From: CAVRCA01 sp963719345
GTDB lineage: Bacteria; Pseudomonadota; Alphaproteobacteria; Acetobacterales; Acetobacteraceae
NCBI GenBank assembly: GCA_963719345.1
Contig: CAVRCA010000001.1
Location: 868,001 to 932,000 of the forward strand
Direction of reading: 5' to 3'
Length of the DNA: 64,000 nucleotides
Shown piece by piece: positions 48,081 through 56,810 of this stretch; the first letter of the stretch is position 1, and each line of letters begins with the position of its first letter. The notes under the pieces were generated by a model that ran no database searches, was not told the DNA's origin, and was given only the letters and a program-made list of their open reading frames with translations. A program made the translations under genes and the position numbers.

Positions 48081-48813
48081 CACCCTGCTCGAGTTTCGCG
48101 ATGTCGATACGTTCTACGGTGACTTGCCGGTTCTGAAGCAGGTCAGCTACGCCATCCGTCGGGGCGAAATCGTCGCTTTGCTCGGAGGCAACGCCAGCGG
48201 CAAATCGACCACCATGAAGACGATCATGGGCGTGGTGATCCCGGCCGGCGGCGAGGTGCTTCTCGACGGCGTTTCGATCGGCCGGCTGTCCACCGCGGCG
48301 CGCGTCAGCCGGGGTATCGCGCCGGTGCTGGAAGCGCGACGCCTGTTCCCACGGATGACCGTGTTCGAGAACCTGGAGATGGGCGCCTATCTTCGTCGGC
48401 GTGACGCCGACTGGGGCCAGGATCTGGATCGGGTCTACACATTGTTCCCGCGGGTGAAGGAACGCCGCAACCAGATTGCCGGTACGCTTTCGGGCGGCGA
48501 GCAGCAGATGGTGGCGATCGGTCGCGCGCTGATGAGCCGTCCCCGGCTCATCTGCATGGACGAGCCCTCGATGGGCCTGTCGCCCCGTCTGGTCGAGCAG
48601 ACGTTCGAGACCATCCAGGAGATCAATCGTCAGGGGACCACGATCTTCATGGTTGAGCAGAATGCCAACATGGCGCTGCAGATCGCGCATCGGGCTTACG
48701 TGCTGCAGACCGGCAGAGTGGTGCTGTCCGGCACCTCATCGGCGCTGCGGGAAGATGCGATGATCCGGAACGCCTATCTCGGCGAGCCGCACTCAACCAG
48801 TAGCGACGAGTAG
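48070..48813 (+). CDS. livF: Branched-chain amino-acid ABC transporter ATP-binding protein LivF
   Basis: 247 residues from ATG 48070, overlapping the end of the fusion gene; ATG 48049 in the same frame is an alternative with GAGG close by. Walker A is GGNASGKST, the signature is LSGGEQQMVAIGRALMS and Walker B is LICMDEPSMGLSP. VLEARRLFPRMTVFENLEMG is the LivF-specific Q-loop region. It completes an SBP-livH-livMG-livF transporter. Confidence 0.94.
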   Translation: MSADTLLEFRDVDTFYGDLPVLKQVSYAIRRGEIVALLGGNASGKSTTMKTIMGVVIPAGGEVLLDGVSIGRLSTAARVSRGIAPVLEARRLFPRMTVFENLEMGAYLRRRDADWGQDLDRVYTLFPRVKERRNQIAGTLSGGEQQMVAIGRALMSRPRLICMDEPSMGLSPRLVEQTFETIQEINRQGTTIFMVEQNANMALQIAHRAYVLQTGRVVLSGTSSALREDAMIRNAYLGEPHSTSSDE

Positions 48814-48859
48814 AAGCTGGTTGCGGATAGCGCGCTGCGGGGCACAGCCGGAACCGACG

Positions 48860-50191
48860 TCAAAGGGCCGGCAGCTCCGGCTCGGCGGCGCTGGGCAGCC
48901 AAAGCGTGACCGTCGTGCCCCGGCCGGGCTCGCTTGCGATCGCCAACCCGCCTCCGGCCTGCTCGGCGAAGTCGCGCGCCATCGCAAGCCCAAGGCCGGT
49001 GCCCTCCCCCTCCGGCTTGGTCGTAAAGAAGGGTTCGGCCGCGCGCGTCAAGGTCGCGCCATCCATGCCGGTGCCGGTGTCGGCGGCGGAGAGCCGGACG
49101 TAGCGACCGGGGCGGAGCCCTGCCGGAAGCGGCGTATCATCCCCCACGATGTCCTCGGCCACGGCGACCAGGGTGAGTGTGCCGCCCTGCGGCATGGCGT
49201 CGCGCGCGTTCGTGGCAAGATTGACCAGCACGGCTTCGAGTTCCCCCTTGTCGGCCAGAACCGTCGGCAGGCCCGGCACCGCCTCGATGCGGATATGCGG
49301 GCCGGATGCGCCCAGCGTGTAGGCGAGCACCTCCTCCAGCTCCTTCAGGAGCACCGCCGCATCTACCGCTTCAACGCGCAGCTCCCCCCGCCGCGCAAAG
49401 CCGAGCAGGCGGCGGGTGATGGAGGCGCCGTGCCGCGACGCGTCGCCGATCAGGTCGAGCAAGCCGCGGGCCGAGCCGGGATCGCGCTCGAGGCGCTCCG
49501 CAGCCAGCCGGGCGGCTCCCTGCACGGCTTGCAATACGTTGGCGAAGTCGTGGGCGACGCCCCCCGCAAGCTGCCCCAAAGCTTCCAAGCGACGGCTCTG
49601 AGCCAGCCGCGCTTGCGCCGCCTCGCGGGCGGCGGCTTCGTCGCGGAGCCGAGCCTCGAGCTCAGAGGCGAGACGACGCAGCGACAGCTCGCTCACGGCG
49701 ACGGCGGCAAGGTCGTGCAGGGCGGCGGCTGCGTCGGCCGTCCAGGCGCGCGGCTCGGTGTCGATCGCGCAGAGCGCGCCGAGCACCTGGCCGTCCGCCA
49801 TGGTGAGCGGCATACCCAAGTAGGCCACCACTCCCAATTCGGGGACGGCAAGATTATCGCAGACGAGGGAATTCTGGCGTGCATTCTCTATTCGGAGCGG
49901 CGCGCCGGTGGCCACGATGTGCTGGCAGAACGAGTGCGACAGCGGCGTCTCCCGCCGCGTGGCCCAGGGCTCGGGCAAGCCGTCCGCACTTTTGAAGAAC
50001 TGGCGGTCGGTGTCGACGAGGGAGACCAGAGCGACAGGCACCCCAAGCAGCCGGCGGACGAGCCGCGTCAGCCGATCGAATGCCGCCTCGGGCGGCGTGT
50101 CGAGGATGGCCGTCCGCCGCAGCGCCTCAAGCCGGGCTCGGTCCCGCAGGGCCGCCTCCAGTGCGGCCTCGGGGGTCGGAACGGGAGACAT
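48860..50191 (-). CDS. GAF-domain sensor histidine kinase
   Basis: 443 residues from ATG 50191, no transmembrane segment. A GAF domain fills about residues 25-170 (AFDRLTRLVRRLLGVPVALV, LVDTDRQFFKSADGLPEPWA, SHSFCQHIVATGAPLRIENA, FLGMPL-like YLGMPLTMADGQVLGALCAI). A coiled coil leads to the H-box GQLAGGVAHDFANVLQAV with His214. The ATPase part has the N-box VLVNLATNARDAMPQGGTL, the G1 box ADTGTGMD and GEGTGLGLAMARDFAEQAGG. There is no receiver domain or cognate regulator nearby; it looks like a cytosolic two-component kinase of the light/redox-sensing GAF group. Confidence 0.9.
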   Translation of the reverse strand: MSPVPTPEAALEAALRDRARLEALRRTAILDTPPEAAFDRLTRLVRRLLGVPVALVSLVDTDRQFFKSADGLPEPWATRRETPLSHSFCQHIVATGAPLRIENARQNSLVCDNLAVPELGVVAYLGMPLTMADGQVLGALCAIDTEPRAWTADAAAALHDLAAVAVSELSLRRLASELEARLRDEAAAREAAQARLAQSRRLEALGQLAGGVAHDFANVLQAVQGAARLAAERLERDPGSARGLLDLIGDASRHGASITRRLLGFARRGELRVEAVDAAVLLKELEEVLAYTLGASGPHIRIEAVPGLPTVLADKGELEAVLVNLATNARDAMPQGGTLTLVAVAEDIVGDDTPLPAGLRPGRYVRLSAADTGTGMDGATLTRAAEPFFTTKPEGEGTGLGLAMARDFAEQAGGGLAIASEPGRGTTVTLWLPSAAEPELPAL

Positions 50192-50338
50192 AGACCCCAA
50201 TATAGCGATTGGGCGAGCCATCCTCAAACCGGTGTACAATGCGCCGGATCGTATGGCTCAACGCCCGGACTAGGCGGCGCAGGCACGAGAGCCAGGCAAT
50301 GTCTTCCAGACGTCGCGCCCGTTAACGGAGGATCGCCC

Positions 50339-50686
50339 ATGCCCTTCAGCACACCGTATGTCTTCGTCGTCAGCATGGATGTCGACTCGGACAAGGAGGC
50401 ACTTTTCAATGAGGTCTATGACACCGAGCACGTGCCGCTGATTTCGAAGGTTCCGGGCGTGCGCGCTGCCACCCGCATTGTGGGCGAGGACTTCAGGATG
50501 CAACTCGGCGGCGAGACGATGAAGAAGACGCACGAGGGTGCGCGCTACACGGCGATCTACGAGATCGACAGTCCCGCAGTGTTGCTCAGTCCCGAGTGGG
50601 CCAAGGCCGCCGAGCAGGGACGCTGGCCGGAGGAGGTGCGCCCGTTCACGCGGAACCGCAGCCACAAGGTTTACAGGGTGAGATAG
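50339..50686 (+). CDS. Small alpha/beta-barrel-like hypothetical protein
   Basis: 115 residues from ATG 50339 with GGAGG upstream. VFVVSMDVDSDKEALFNEVYDTEHVPLISKVPGV-type composition (strand, then an acidic-helix ending in HVPLISKVPGVRAATRIVG) suggests a ferredoxin-like dimeric alpha/beta barrel of the EthD/NIPSNAP type, where an N-terminal strand is followed by a helix ending in HVP. The assignment is a resemblance only. No operon partner is evident. Confidence 0.65.
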   Translation: MPFSTPYVFVVSMDVDSDKEALFNEVYDTEHVPLISKVPGVRAATRIVGEDFRMQLGGETMKKTHEGARYTAIYEIDSPAVLLSPEWAKAAEQGRWPEEVRPFTRNRSHKVYRVR

Positions 50687-50758
50687 TCGGGAGTGTCATG
50701 GCCGCGCGCACGGCTGGTAGGATACCCTTGTCACGCACCAGCATCAAACAGGAATGCC

Positions 50759-51121
50759 ATGACCAATCTCGCGCGGTTCGTCCTTGTCGGCGGCATGTTC
50801 GCCCTCTGCCCGTCTCTCGTCCAAGCTCAGCTCAATCCCTACCATGGGCGGAGTGCCGCAGGCTTGCGGGCGGACGACTACAAGTCGATCGACGAGGCAG
50901 TAACAACGCTTCTCGCACGTCCTGATCTCAACGTGGGGTCTACGGAGCTTTGGAAAAACGACAAGAGCGGGGCGAGCGGAACGGTGTCGGTCGAGGACAC
51001 CAATAGACACCGGGGCCTGACCTGCCACCGAGTGAACTATGCGACGGCGCAGCAAGGTGGCCGGCACCGGGATACCGTTGTCAACTGGTGCAAGACGCCG
51101 GCCGGATGGAAGATTGGCTGA
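50759..51121 (+). CDS. Secreted small protein, 17-kDa surface-antigen-like tail
   Basis: 120 residues with a signal peptide (LARFVLVGGMFALCPSLVQA). After a spacer, the C-terminal part reads WKNDKSGASGTVSVEDTNRH-RGLTCHRVNYATAQQ and ends VNWCKTPAGWKIG. This CRxxxY...CKxxxGWxI-type ending resembles the RT0821/17-kDa surface-antigen family of alphaproteobacteria. Two conserved Cys could form a disulfide. AGGA precedes the ATG. Confidence 0.7.
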   Translation: MTNLARFVLVGGMFALCPSLVQAQLNPYHGRSAAGLRADDYKSIDEAVTTLLARPDLNVGSTELWKNDKSGASGTVSVEDTNRHRGLTCHRVNYATAQQGGRHRDTVVNWCKTPAGWKIG

Positions 51122-51171
51122 CACAGCCGACAGCGCTTCGCACACTTCCGTTCCGGCTCTCGTCCGGCAAT

Positions 51172-52317
51172 TCAAGCCGGTGCGAACAGCGTTTCCTTCG
51201 ACTCGCCCGGCGCCGATGGAGCCAACGCGGCGACCTCGCCGCGGAACGCGGCATCGCGCTGCAGGACCGGCATCACCCGATCGGCGAACAGGCGCATGTT
51301 GAGTTCGGAGTCCTCGTGCGGCATGCCGCCGAAGGAGAACTCCGTTACCAGATGATCGAGCCCTGTAAGCCGGCGCAGTTCCGCGATCTGCTCGATGCAG
51401 TCGTCCGGCGTGCCGACAACCTGGATGCTGATGTAGAAATCCGTCGCCTTGTCGCGGAACGCCGGGTCCTTCATCTTGGCGTATGTTTTCGCCATCTTGC
51501 CGTAGGATTCGTAGCCCTTCACCGAGCCGAGATGCCCATCGGAGAAATTGTAGTGAGTGTCGATCGAATCCCACTTCCGCCCAAGATAGCGCATCGCCCG
51601 CTCACGCGCCTCCTCGCGGCTTTCGGCGCAGGAGACGTTGGTCAGAATGATTGGCGGCCGCGGCGTGTGGCCGACCGAGCACGTGATTTCGCGATAGCGA
51701 CGCACGTCCTCCGCCGCCTTGGGCCATTCGTTCTGCATCACGACCAGCATACCGAAACCAAGCTTTGCCATGATCTCCGCCGAATCGGGACTCACGGCCG
51801 ACGCGTAGAACCGCCTTTCGGGATGCGAGATCGGCCGTGGACGGATCGCCGTGCGAGGGATCTTGTAGAACTCGCCGTCATACTCGAACGTCTCCTGCGA
51901 CAGCGCGGCGATGATGATCTTCGCCAACTCCACGAAACGCGGGCGCGCCTCCTCCATGGGAATGCGGAATCCCGCATATTCCACGCTCGCGGCGCCGCGC
52001 CCGAAACCGAACAGGCCGCGCCCGCCGCTGATGATGTCGAGCAGCGCGATCTGCTCGGCGACACGGATCGGATCGTGCCAGGGGAGCACGATGACGCAGG
52101 TGCCGAGCGCCACGCGCCGGGTGCGGCCGGCATAGTAGCTCAGCAACTGGAGTGGCGCCGGCGACATCGAATAGCCGGTGAAATGATGTTCGAGCGCCCA
52201 AAGCGAGTCGAACCCGAGCGGCTCCGCAAGATCGCCGAGCGCCATATGCTCGTTATAGAGCGATGCGTCGGAGCGGTCCGGCTGGGCCAGAATGCTGATC
52301 GCCGTGCCCACCTTCAT
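51172..52317 (-). CDS. LLM-class flavin-dependent oxidoreductase
   Basis: 381 residues from ATG 52317 with GGAGGAAG upstream. The start KVGTAISILAQPDRSDASLY and FDSLWALEHHFTGYSMSPAP, then RRVALGTCVIVLPWHDPIRV-AEQIALLDIISGGRGLFGFG are bacterial-luciferase-alpha-like. The larger size and the WALEHHF motif resemble the monooxygenase subgroup. It is the last gene of the minus-strand cluster that begins at 59284, so it may act on the same compound. Confidence 0.88.
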   Translation of the reverse strand: MKVGTAISILAQPDRSDASLYNEHMALGDLAEPLGFDSLWALEHHFTGYSMSPAPLQLLSYYAGRTRRVALGTCVIVLPWHDPIRVAEQIALLDIISGGRGLFGFGRGAASVEYAGFRIPMEEARPRFVELAKIIIAALSQETFEYDGEFYKIPRTAIRPRPISHPERRFYASAVSPDSAEIMAKLGFGMLVVMQNEWPKAAEDVRRYREITCSVGHTPRPPIILTNVSCAESREEARERAMRYLGRKWDSIDTHYNFSDGHLGSVKGYESYGKMAKTYAKMKDPAFRDKATDFYISIQVVGTPDDCIEQIAELRRLTGLDHLVTEFSFGGMPHEDSELNMRLFADRVMPVLQRDAAFRGEVAALAPSAPGESKETLFAPA

Positions 52318-52343
52318 GTTTTTCTTCCTCCCTGATCGCACCC

Positions 52344-54065
52344 CTAAAGCGTGGGTCCGGACTGCGCCCCGCGCACCAGCCTGCCAGGCAGCGCGCCGGT
52401 CGCCGCACCGTCCCGATAGACCACTTCGCCAGCTACGATCGTCGCCATGAAACCGTCGGTCCGCTGGATCAGCCGCTTGCCGCCGGCCGGCAGGTCATAG
52501 ACCACCTCGGGCGCGCGGAGGCGCAGCCGGTCGTAGTCGATGACATTGACATCGGCCTTGCAGCCGATCCGGATGGCGCCGCGATCGTCGAGGCCGATCG
52601 CCGCTGCATTGTCGCTGGTCAGGCGCTTGATCGCCCACGCAACCGGGAACAGGTCGCCTCGGGCACGGTCACGCGTCCAGTGGGTGAGTGTGTAGCTCGT
52701 CGCCGTCGCATCGCACATGATGCCGACATGCGCGCCGCCGTCGCCCAATCCGAGCAGCGTATTCGGATCGGCGATCATCTCGCGCACGACGTCGAGATTG
52801 CCGCCGGCATAATTGGTCACCGGGAGATAGAGCATCCCGCGCCCATCCCGCTCGAGCAGGAGATCGTAGGCGACCTCCTCGGGAGCACGGCCCTCGCGCG
52901 CCGCACGGGCAGCGACGCTGTGCTCGGAAGCGGGCTCGTAATCGGGCGGGTCGCCGAACGGAAACACCCGCTCCCATCGAGCCGCGCGGCGCGCCGCACG
53001 GCCATCCTCGCCCTCTTCCGCAAGCAGGCGGGCGCGGAAGCCGGGATCGCGTAGCGTGGCGATCCGATCGGCGAACGGCAGGTGAGCGATGCGCGCGTAG
53101 CTTGGCCGACTCATGAACGGGTTCTGCGACAACTCGAAGCCGAGCAGCACGCTGGTGGGACGCGAGCGCACCTGCCCGGTCATGCGCAATCCCGCGCGAT
53201 TGGCCGCGCCGATCCTGTCGAGCAATGCACGCCAGCCCGCCGGGTGGGCATCGGCCTGCAGCAGGGTGATGCTCATGGGCCGACCCGACCGCTCGACGAG
53301 GCGCCGCAGCAGGGCGAACTCCTGCTCCGGTTCGTCGAAATCGGACACCACCTGCAGCCAGCCGGCACCCTCACGCCCCATCGCCTCGGCAATCGCGGCA
53401 AGCTCGGCTTCGGCGGCATCAAGCGTCGGCGTCGGCCGGCCGTCGATCGTGCGGTGGTTCAAGGTGCGCGACGTGGAGAAGCCAAGCGCGCCGGCGCGGA
53501 TGCCCTCGGCGGCGAGCTGCGCCATCGCGGCGCGATCCTGCTCGGTCGCCGGCTCGCGCGCCGCCCCGCGCTCGCCCATGACATGCACCCGCAGCGCCGC
53601 ATGCGGCACTTGCGTCGCGATATCGATGTCGTACGGCCGGGGATCGAGCGCGTCGAGGAACTGCGGAAAGCTCTGCCAATTCCACGGCAGGCCCTCGGTC
53701 AAGACCACCTCCGGGATGTCCTCGACGCCCTCCATCAGCTTGACCAGCATGTCGCGCCGCTCGGGCAGGCAAGGGGCGAAGCCGACGCCGCAATTGCCGA
53801 GCAGGGCCGTCGTCACCCCGTTCCAGGATGAAGGCGTGAGCCGGTTGCCCCAGGTGACCTGCGCGTCGTAGTGCGTGTGGACGTCGACGAAGCCGGGCGT
53901 CACGAGTTTGCCGCGTGCGTCGATCTCCTCGACGCCGGCGGGCAGGTTCCGACCGATCGCGCCGATGCGCCCTTCCGCCATGGCGATATCGGCCTCGTAC
54001 GGGTCCCCGCCGTTGCCGTCGATGATGGTCCCGCCCCGGATGACGAGGCTCGCGGGCAACTGCAT
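52344..54065 (-). CDS. N-acyl-D-amino-acid deacylase/amidohydrolase family protein
   Basis: 573 residues from ATG 54065. VIRGGTIIDGNGGDPYEADI is the small beta-sandwich; the metal site starts at VDVHTHYDAQVTWGN (about 61-75), and GALGFSTSRTLNHRTIDGRP, PMSITLLQAD and GLGDGGAHVGIMCDA are further D-aminoacylase landmarks. Members hydrolyse N-acylated or cyclic amides, or dihydropyrimidine-like rings. It lies between the LLM gene and the thiolase gene in the same orientation, with 26 and 85 bases to its neighbours. Confidence 0.9.
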   Translation of the reverse strand: MQLPASLVIRGGTIIDGNGGDPYEADIAMAEGRIGAIGRNLPAGVEEIDARGKLVTPGFVDVHTHYDAQVTWGNRLTPSSWNGVTTALLGNCGVGFAPCLPERRDMLVKLMEGVEDIPEVVLTEGLPWNWQSFPQFLDALDPRPYDIDIATQVPHAALRVHVMGERGAAREPATEQDRAAMAQLAAEGIRAGALGFSTSRTLNHRTIDGRPTPTLDAAEAELAAIAEAMGREGAGWLQVVSDFDEPEQEFALLRRLVERSGRPMSITLLQADAHPAGWRALLDRIGAANRAGLRMTGQVRSRPTSVLLGFELSQNPFMSRPSYARIAHLPFADRIATLRDPGFRARLLAEEGEDGRAARRAARWERVFPFGDPPDYEPASEHSVAARAAREGRAPEEVAYDLLLERDGRGMLYLPVTNYAGGNLDVVREMIADPNTLLGLGDGGAHVGIMCDATATSYTLTHWTRDRARGDLFPVAWAIKRLTSDNAAAIGLDDRGAIRIGCKADVNVIDYDRLRLRAPEVVYDLPAGGKRLIQRTDGFMATIVAGEVVYRDGAATGALPGRLVRGAQSGPTL

Positions 54066-54150
54066 CGGCCGTCTCCCTGCTGCGCGAAGGCGCTTGCCGA
54101 ACGCTATTCCCACCGTCCCAGGGGTGCAACGCAGCGCGCCCGCGACCGCG

Positions 54151-55323
54151 TCAGGCGCTGGCCTGCTTGCCCAGGATTATGGTGGAGTGGAAGTTCAGGA
54201 TGCCGCCATTGGCGCTCACCAGCACCACGTCGTTCTTCGGCGCCTGCCGCTCGCCGCCTTGTCCGCGCGCCTGCACCACCGCCTCGGACAACGGGGTAAA
54301 GCCCCACATGTAATAGCCGGAAAGCTGACCGCCGCCGGTGTTGGTCGGCAGCGAGCCGCCGGGGCCGAGCTTGCCGTCGGCGACGAACGGGCCGCCCTCC
54401 CCCTTCCCGCAGAACCCGTAATCCTCGAGCGTGACCAGCACCGTGTAGGTATAGCAGTCATAGAGCTGGCAGATGTCGATGTCGTTTACGGTCACGCCCG
54501 CCATGCGGAAGGCGATCTCGCCCGATCGTTTGGCGCCGGTCTCCACTCCGGGATGGCGGTCGGTCCGCTGATTGTCGCCCGGCGCGCATTGCGCGTAGCC
54601 GAGCACGTACACCGCCGGCTGCCTAAGGTCGCGCGCCTTGGCCGCCGAGGTGACGATGACGCAAACCGCCCCGTTCGAAACCAGGCAGCAATCGAGCAGC
54701 CGCAGCGGATCGGCGATGAAGCGCGACTTGTGGTGATCCTCAAGCGTCATCGGCGCCCGCATCTGCGCCCACGGGCTCTTCCGAGCCCAAGCCCGCTGGC
54801 CCACCGCGATAGCGCCGAAATGGTCGCTGGTCGTGCCGTAGAGGTGCATGTGCCGCCGCGCCGCCATCGCGTATTCCGGGTTGGCGCCGAAATTGCCGTA
54901 CGCCGCCCGCAGCCCGACCATGCCGTCGAGAGGAAACCGGTGCGGCCCCGCGTAGGACTGTCCCGCCGACCGGGTCGCCGTCAGCGGCGCATCGGCGTAG
55001 ACCAGGGCGACGGCGTTCGCGAGCCCCTGCTCGATCGCCATGCAAGCGAACTGCATCATGCTGCCCGCGCTCGATCCGTATGCGTTCATCACGTTGAACA
55101 AGGTCAGGTTCTCGAAACCCAAAACCATCTGCGAGCGCGGGTCCATGTCGCCCGGAATGTTCGCATTGATCAGCAGCCCGTCGAGGTCGGATTTTTCCAG
55201 CCCGGCGTCGTCGAGCGCCAGGGCGATCGCCTCGGCCGCGAAATCGACGGAGCGGCGTCCATAGATCTTGCCCATCGGGGTCACGCCCAGCCCCACGATG
55301 GCGCCCTTCGGCCGGTTCGGCAT
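54151..55323 (-). CDS. Thiolase-fold protein (SCP2/Ltp2-like) lacking the usual catalytic Cys
   Basis: 390 residues. KGAIVGLGVTPMGKIYGRRS and AAEAIALALDDAGLEKSDLD-GLLINANIPG are the SCP-x thiolase N-terminus. Where thiolases have N-x-x-C-A-S-G, this protein has NAYGSSAGSMMQFACMAIEQ, so the acyl-cysteine is replaced. The GHP histidine is absent too: NTGGGQLSGYYMWGFTPLSE. This resembles SCP2-type proteins that pair with a DUF35 subunit and catalyse retro-aldol cleavage (Ltp2-ChsH2) rather than thiolysis. A DUF35 gene lies 23 bases upstream, supporting such a complex. Confidence 0.88.
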   Translation of the reverse strand: MPNRPKGAIVGLGVTPMGKIYGRRSVDFAAEAIALALDDAGLEKSDLDGLLINANIPGDMDPRSQMVLGFENLTLFNVMNAYGSSAGSMMQFACMAIEQGLANAVALVYADAPLTATRSAGQSYAGPHRFPLDGMVGLRAAYGNFGANPEYAMAARRHMHLYGTTSDHFGAIAVGQRAWARKSPWAQMRAPMTLEDHHKSRFIADPLRLLDCCLVSNGAVCVIVTSAAKARDLRQPAVYVLGYAQCAPGDNQRTDRHPGVETGAKRSGEIAFRMAGVTVNDIDICQLYDCYTYTVLVTLEDYGFCGKGEGGPFVADGKLGPGGSLPTNTGGGQLSGYYMWGFTPLSEAVVQARGQGGERQAPKNDVVLVSANGGILNFHSTIILGKQASA

Positions 55324-55346
55324 TTCTTCTGTGTCCTGCTCTGAGC

Positions 55347-55778
55347 TCAGCCGACGACGGGCCGGAACTTGGGAATGAAAACGCCGCCGCCTGCTTCCTC
55401 GAACACCGCTTCGAGGCGCATGCCGATGCGAAGTTCCGCGTTGCCGACTCCGACGATGTTCGAGGTCATGCGCACGCCTTCGTCGAGGTCGATCTGGGCG
55501 ACATTGTAGGGCACGTGCGCCGCAAAGCCCGGGTGCATCGACTGGTGGAAGATCGTGAAGGTGTAGAGCGTGCCACGCCCGCTCGCCGGCTGCCATTCGA
55601 GCGTCGGGCTGAAACAGGACGGGCAGCGCTCGCGCACCGGGAAGCTCCAGCTACTGCAGGTTCTGCAATGCTGGAGCATGAGACGGTGGTCGCGTGCGCC
55701 GGCGAAGAACGGCTCGCTGCGCTCGTCGGGAACCGGGGTCGGCTTGGGAACTGGTTCCTGGGACGCTGGTTGAGACAT
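55347..55778 (-). CDS. DUF35/OB-fold zinc-ribbon acyl-CoA-associated protein
   Basis: 143 residues with AAGGAG before the ATG. The rubredoxin-like zinc ribbon is HCRTCSSWSFPVRERCPSC. The OB fold follows (GTLYTFTIFHQSMHPGFAAH, YNVAQIDLDEGVRMTSNIVG). Proteins of this class escort or complete SCP2-thiolase-fold enzymes and bind acyl-CoA. The thiolase-fold gene is immediately downstream, so the two probably form one enzyme. Confidence 0.93.
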   Translation of the reverse strand: MSQPASQEPVPKPTPVPDERSEPFFAGARDHRLMLQHCRTCSSWSFPVRERCPSCFSPTLEWQPASGRGTLYTFTIFHQSMHPGFAAHVPYNVAQIDLDEGVRMTSNIVGVGNAELRIGMRLEAVFEEAGGGVFIPKFRPVVG

Positions 55779-55829
55779 CTCGTTCTCCTTGATGCCGATG
55801 GCCTGATCCGTGCCTCTCGGCGGGATGGG

Positions 55830-56804
55830 TCACGGCGTGATGAGTGGCCAGGTCACCGATCTCGTTCCTCCGGCCCAGAGCGGGAGGTAGGTCATCTTGA
55901 TGCCCGGTCCACCGGCTGGAACCAGGTGAATGTCCTCGGGCGCGCTCGCGATGTCGCCGTCGCCGCAGAGAAACCGTTGTACGGCAGCGATGTCCCAGCC
56001 CTTGCCTGCAAACATCCCGGCGATCTCGGGTGGGATCAGCGCGAACTGCTCGCCTCGAATGCGTGCGCGGCCGGCGCCGCTGGCCTCACGTGCGCCGATC
56101 ATGGCGACCCGCAGAGGTCTCAGCGCGCCTTCCGGCGTGGCGTCACCGCTGGTCGGCAGCACCTCCATCGTGCCCGAGACGCCCAGCACGGTAACGGCGC
56201 TCTCGGCCGATCCGAGGCCACGCCGGACATGGAGCGGCGGTATCGCGCCCTGCTCGTGCTCGGCGAAGCAAAACGTGTATTTGCCGGGCTGGCCCATGGT
56301 GGCCATGTCGCCGATTCCGGGCCGCGCGCCGCCGATCGTGGTGAGCACGAGCTGCACTGCGCGCCCGATGCACGCGTTCGCGCGATTGCCGGGTCCGAGG
56401 CAGTTGGTGCCGGAGTTCATCCCGAGCGCCGGAGCGATCGGGCCATGCACGACCACCGCGACGGTCGGCGTTCCGGTCGTGGTCTGGATCCCGAGCAGGT
56501 TGAAATCCGCCTCGAGGCTGGCGGCAACGGCGGTCAGCACCACCGGCAGCTCGGTCGGCGTGCAGCCGGCCAGCACGCAGCGATACGCGACTGCTTCGGC
56601 GGTGAGATCGCCGAACAGAGGCGGGACGAGCCCGTAAGAGCGCTGCCGGTCCTCGACAGCGGCGAGCATGCGCCCCAACCGCCCGCGGGAAGGTGGCACC
56701 ATCGGCAGCCCGTCGCTGACACCGGCCGCTTCCAACGCTCGCTGCGCCTCTTCCCACGGCGTTGCCTCGGCAAAGAGCAGAAGCTCGTCCGAGCTTCCGG
56801 TCAT
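55830..56804 (-). CDS. Unknown-family protein B of the selenoprotein cluster
   Basis: 324 residues, soluble, no signal peptide. Landmarks shared with the upstream paralog: GVSDGLPMVPPS near the N-terminus, CVLAGCTPTELPVVLTAV, NSGTNCLGPGNRANACIGRA, TIGGARPGIGDMATMGQPGK-YTFCFAEHE. Conserved Cys, Asn and Arg in NC-x-G-x-G-x-RANA-x-IGRA could form an active site. The gene starts 6 bases after its paralog's stop. I do not recognise a characterised family. Association with a thioredoxin-reductase-like protein and a selenoprotein suggests it is part of a reductase complex. Confidence 0.85.
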   Translation of the reverse strand: MTGSSDELLLFAEATPWEEAQRALEAAGVSDGLPMVPPSRGRLGRMLAAVEDRQRSYGLVPPLFGDLTAEAVAYRCVLAGCTPTELPVVLTAVAASLEADFNLLGIQTTTGTPTVAVVVHGPIAPALGMNSGTNCLGPGNRANACIGRAVQLVLTTIGGARPGIGDMATMGQPGKYTFCFAEHEQGAIPPLHVRRGLGSAESAVTVLGVSGTMEVLPTSGDATPEGALRPLRVAMIGAREASGAGRARIRGEQFALIPPEIAGMFAGKGWDIAAVQRFLCGDGDIASAPEDIHLVPAGGPGIKMTYLPLWAGGTRSVTWPLITP

Positions 56805-56810
56805 CTGCCC

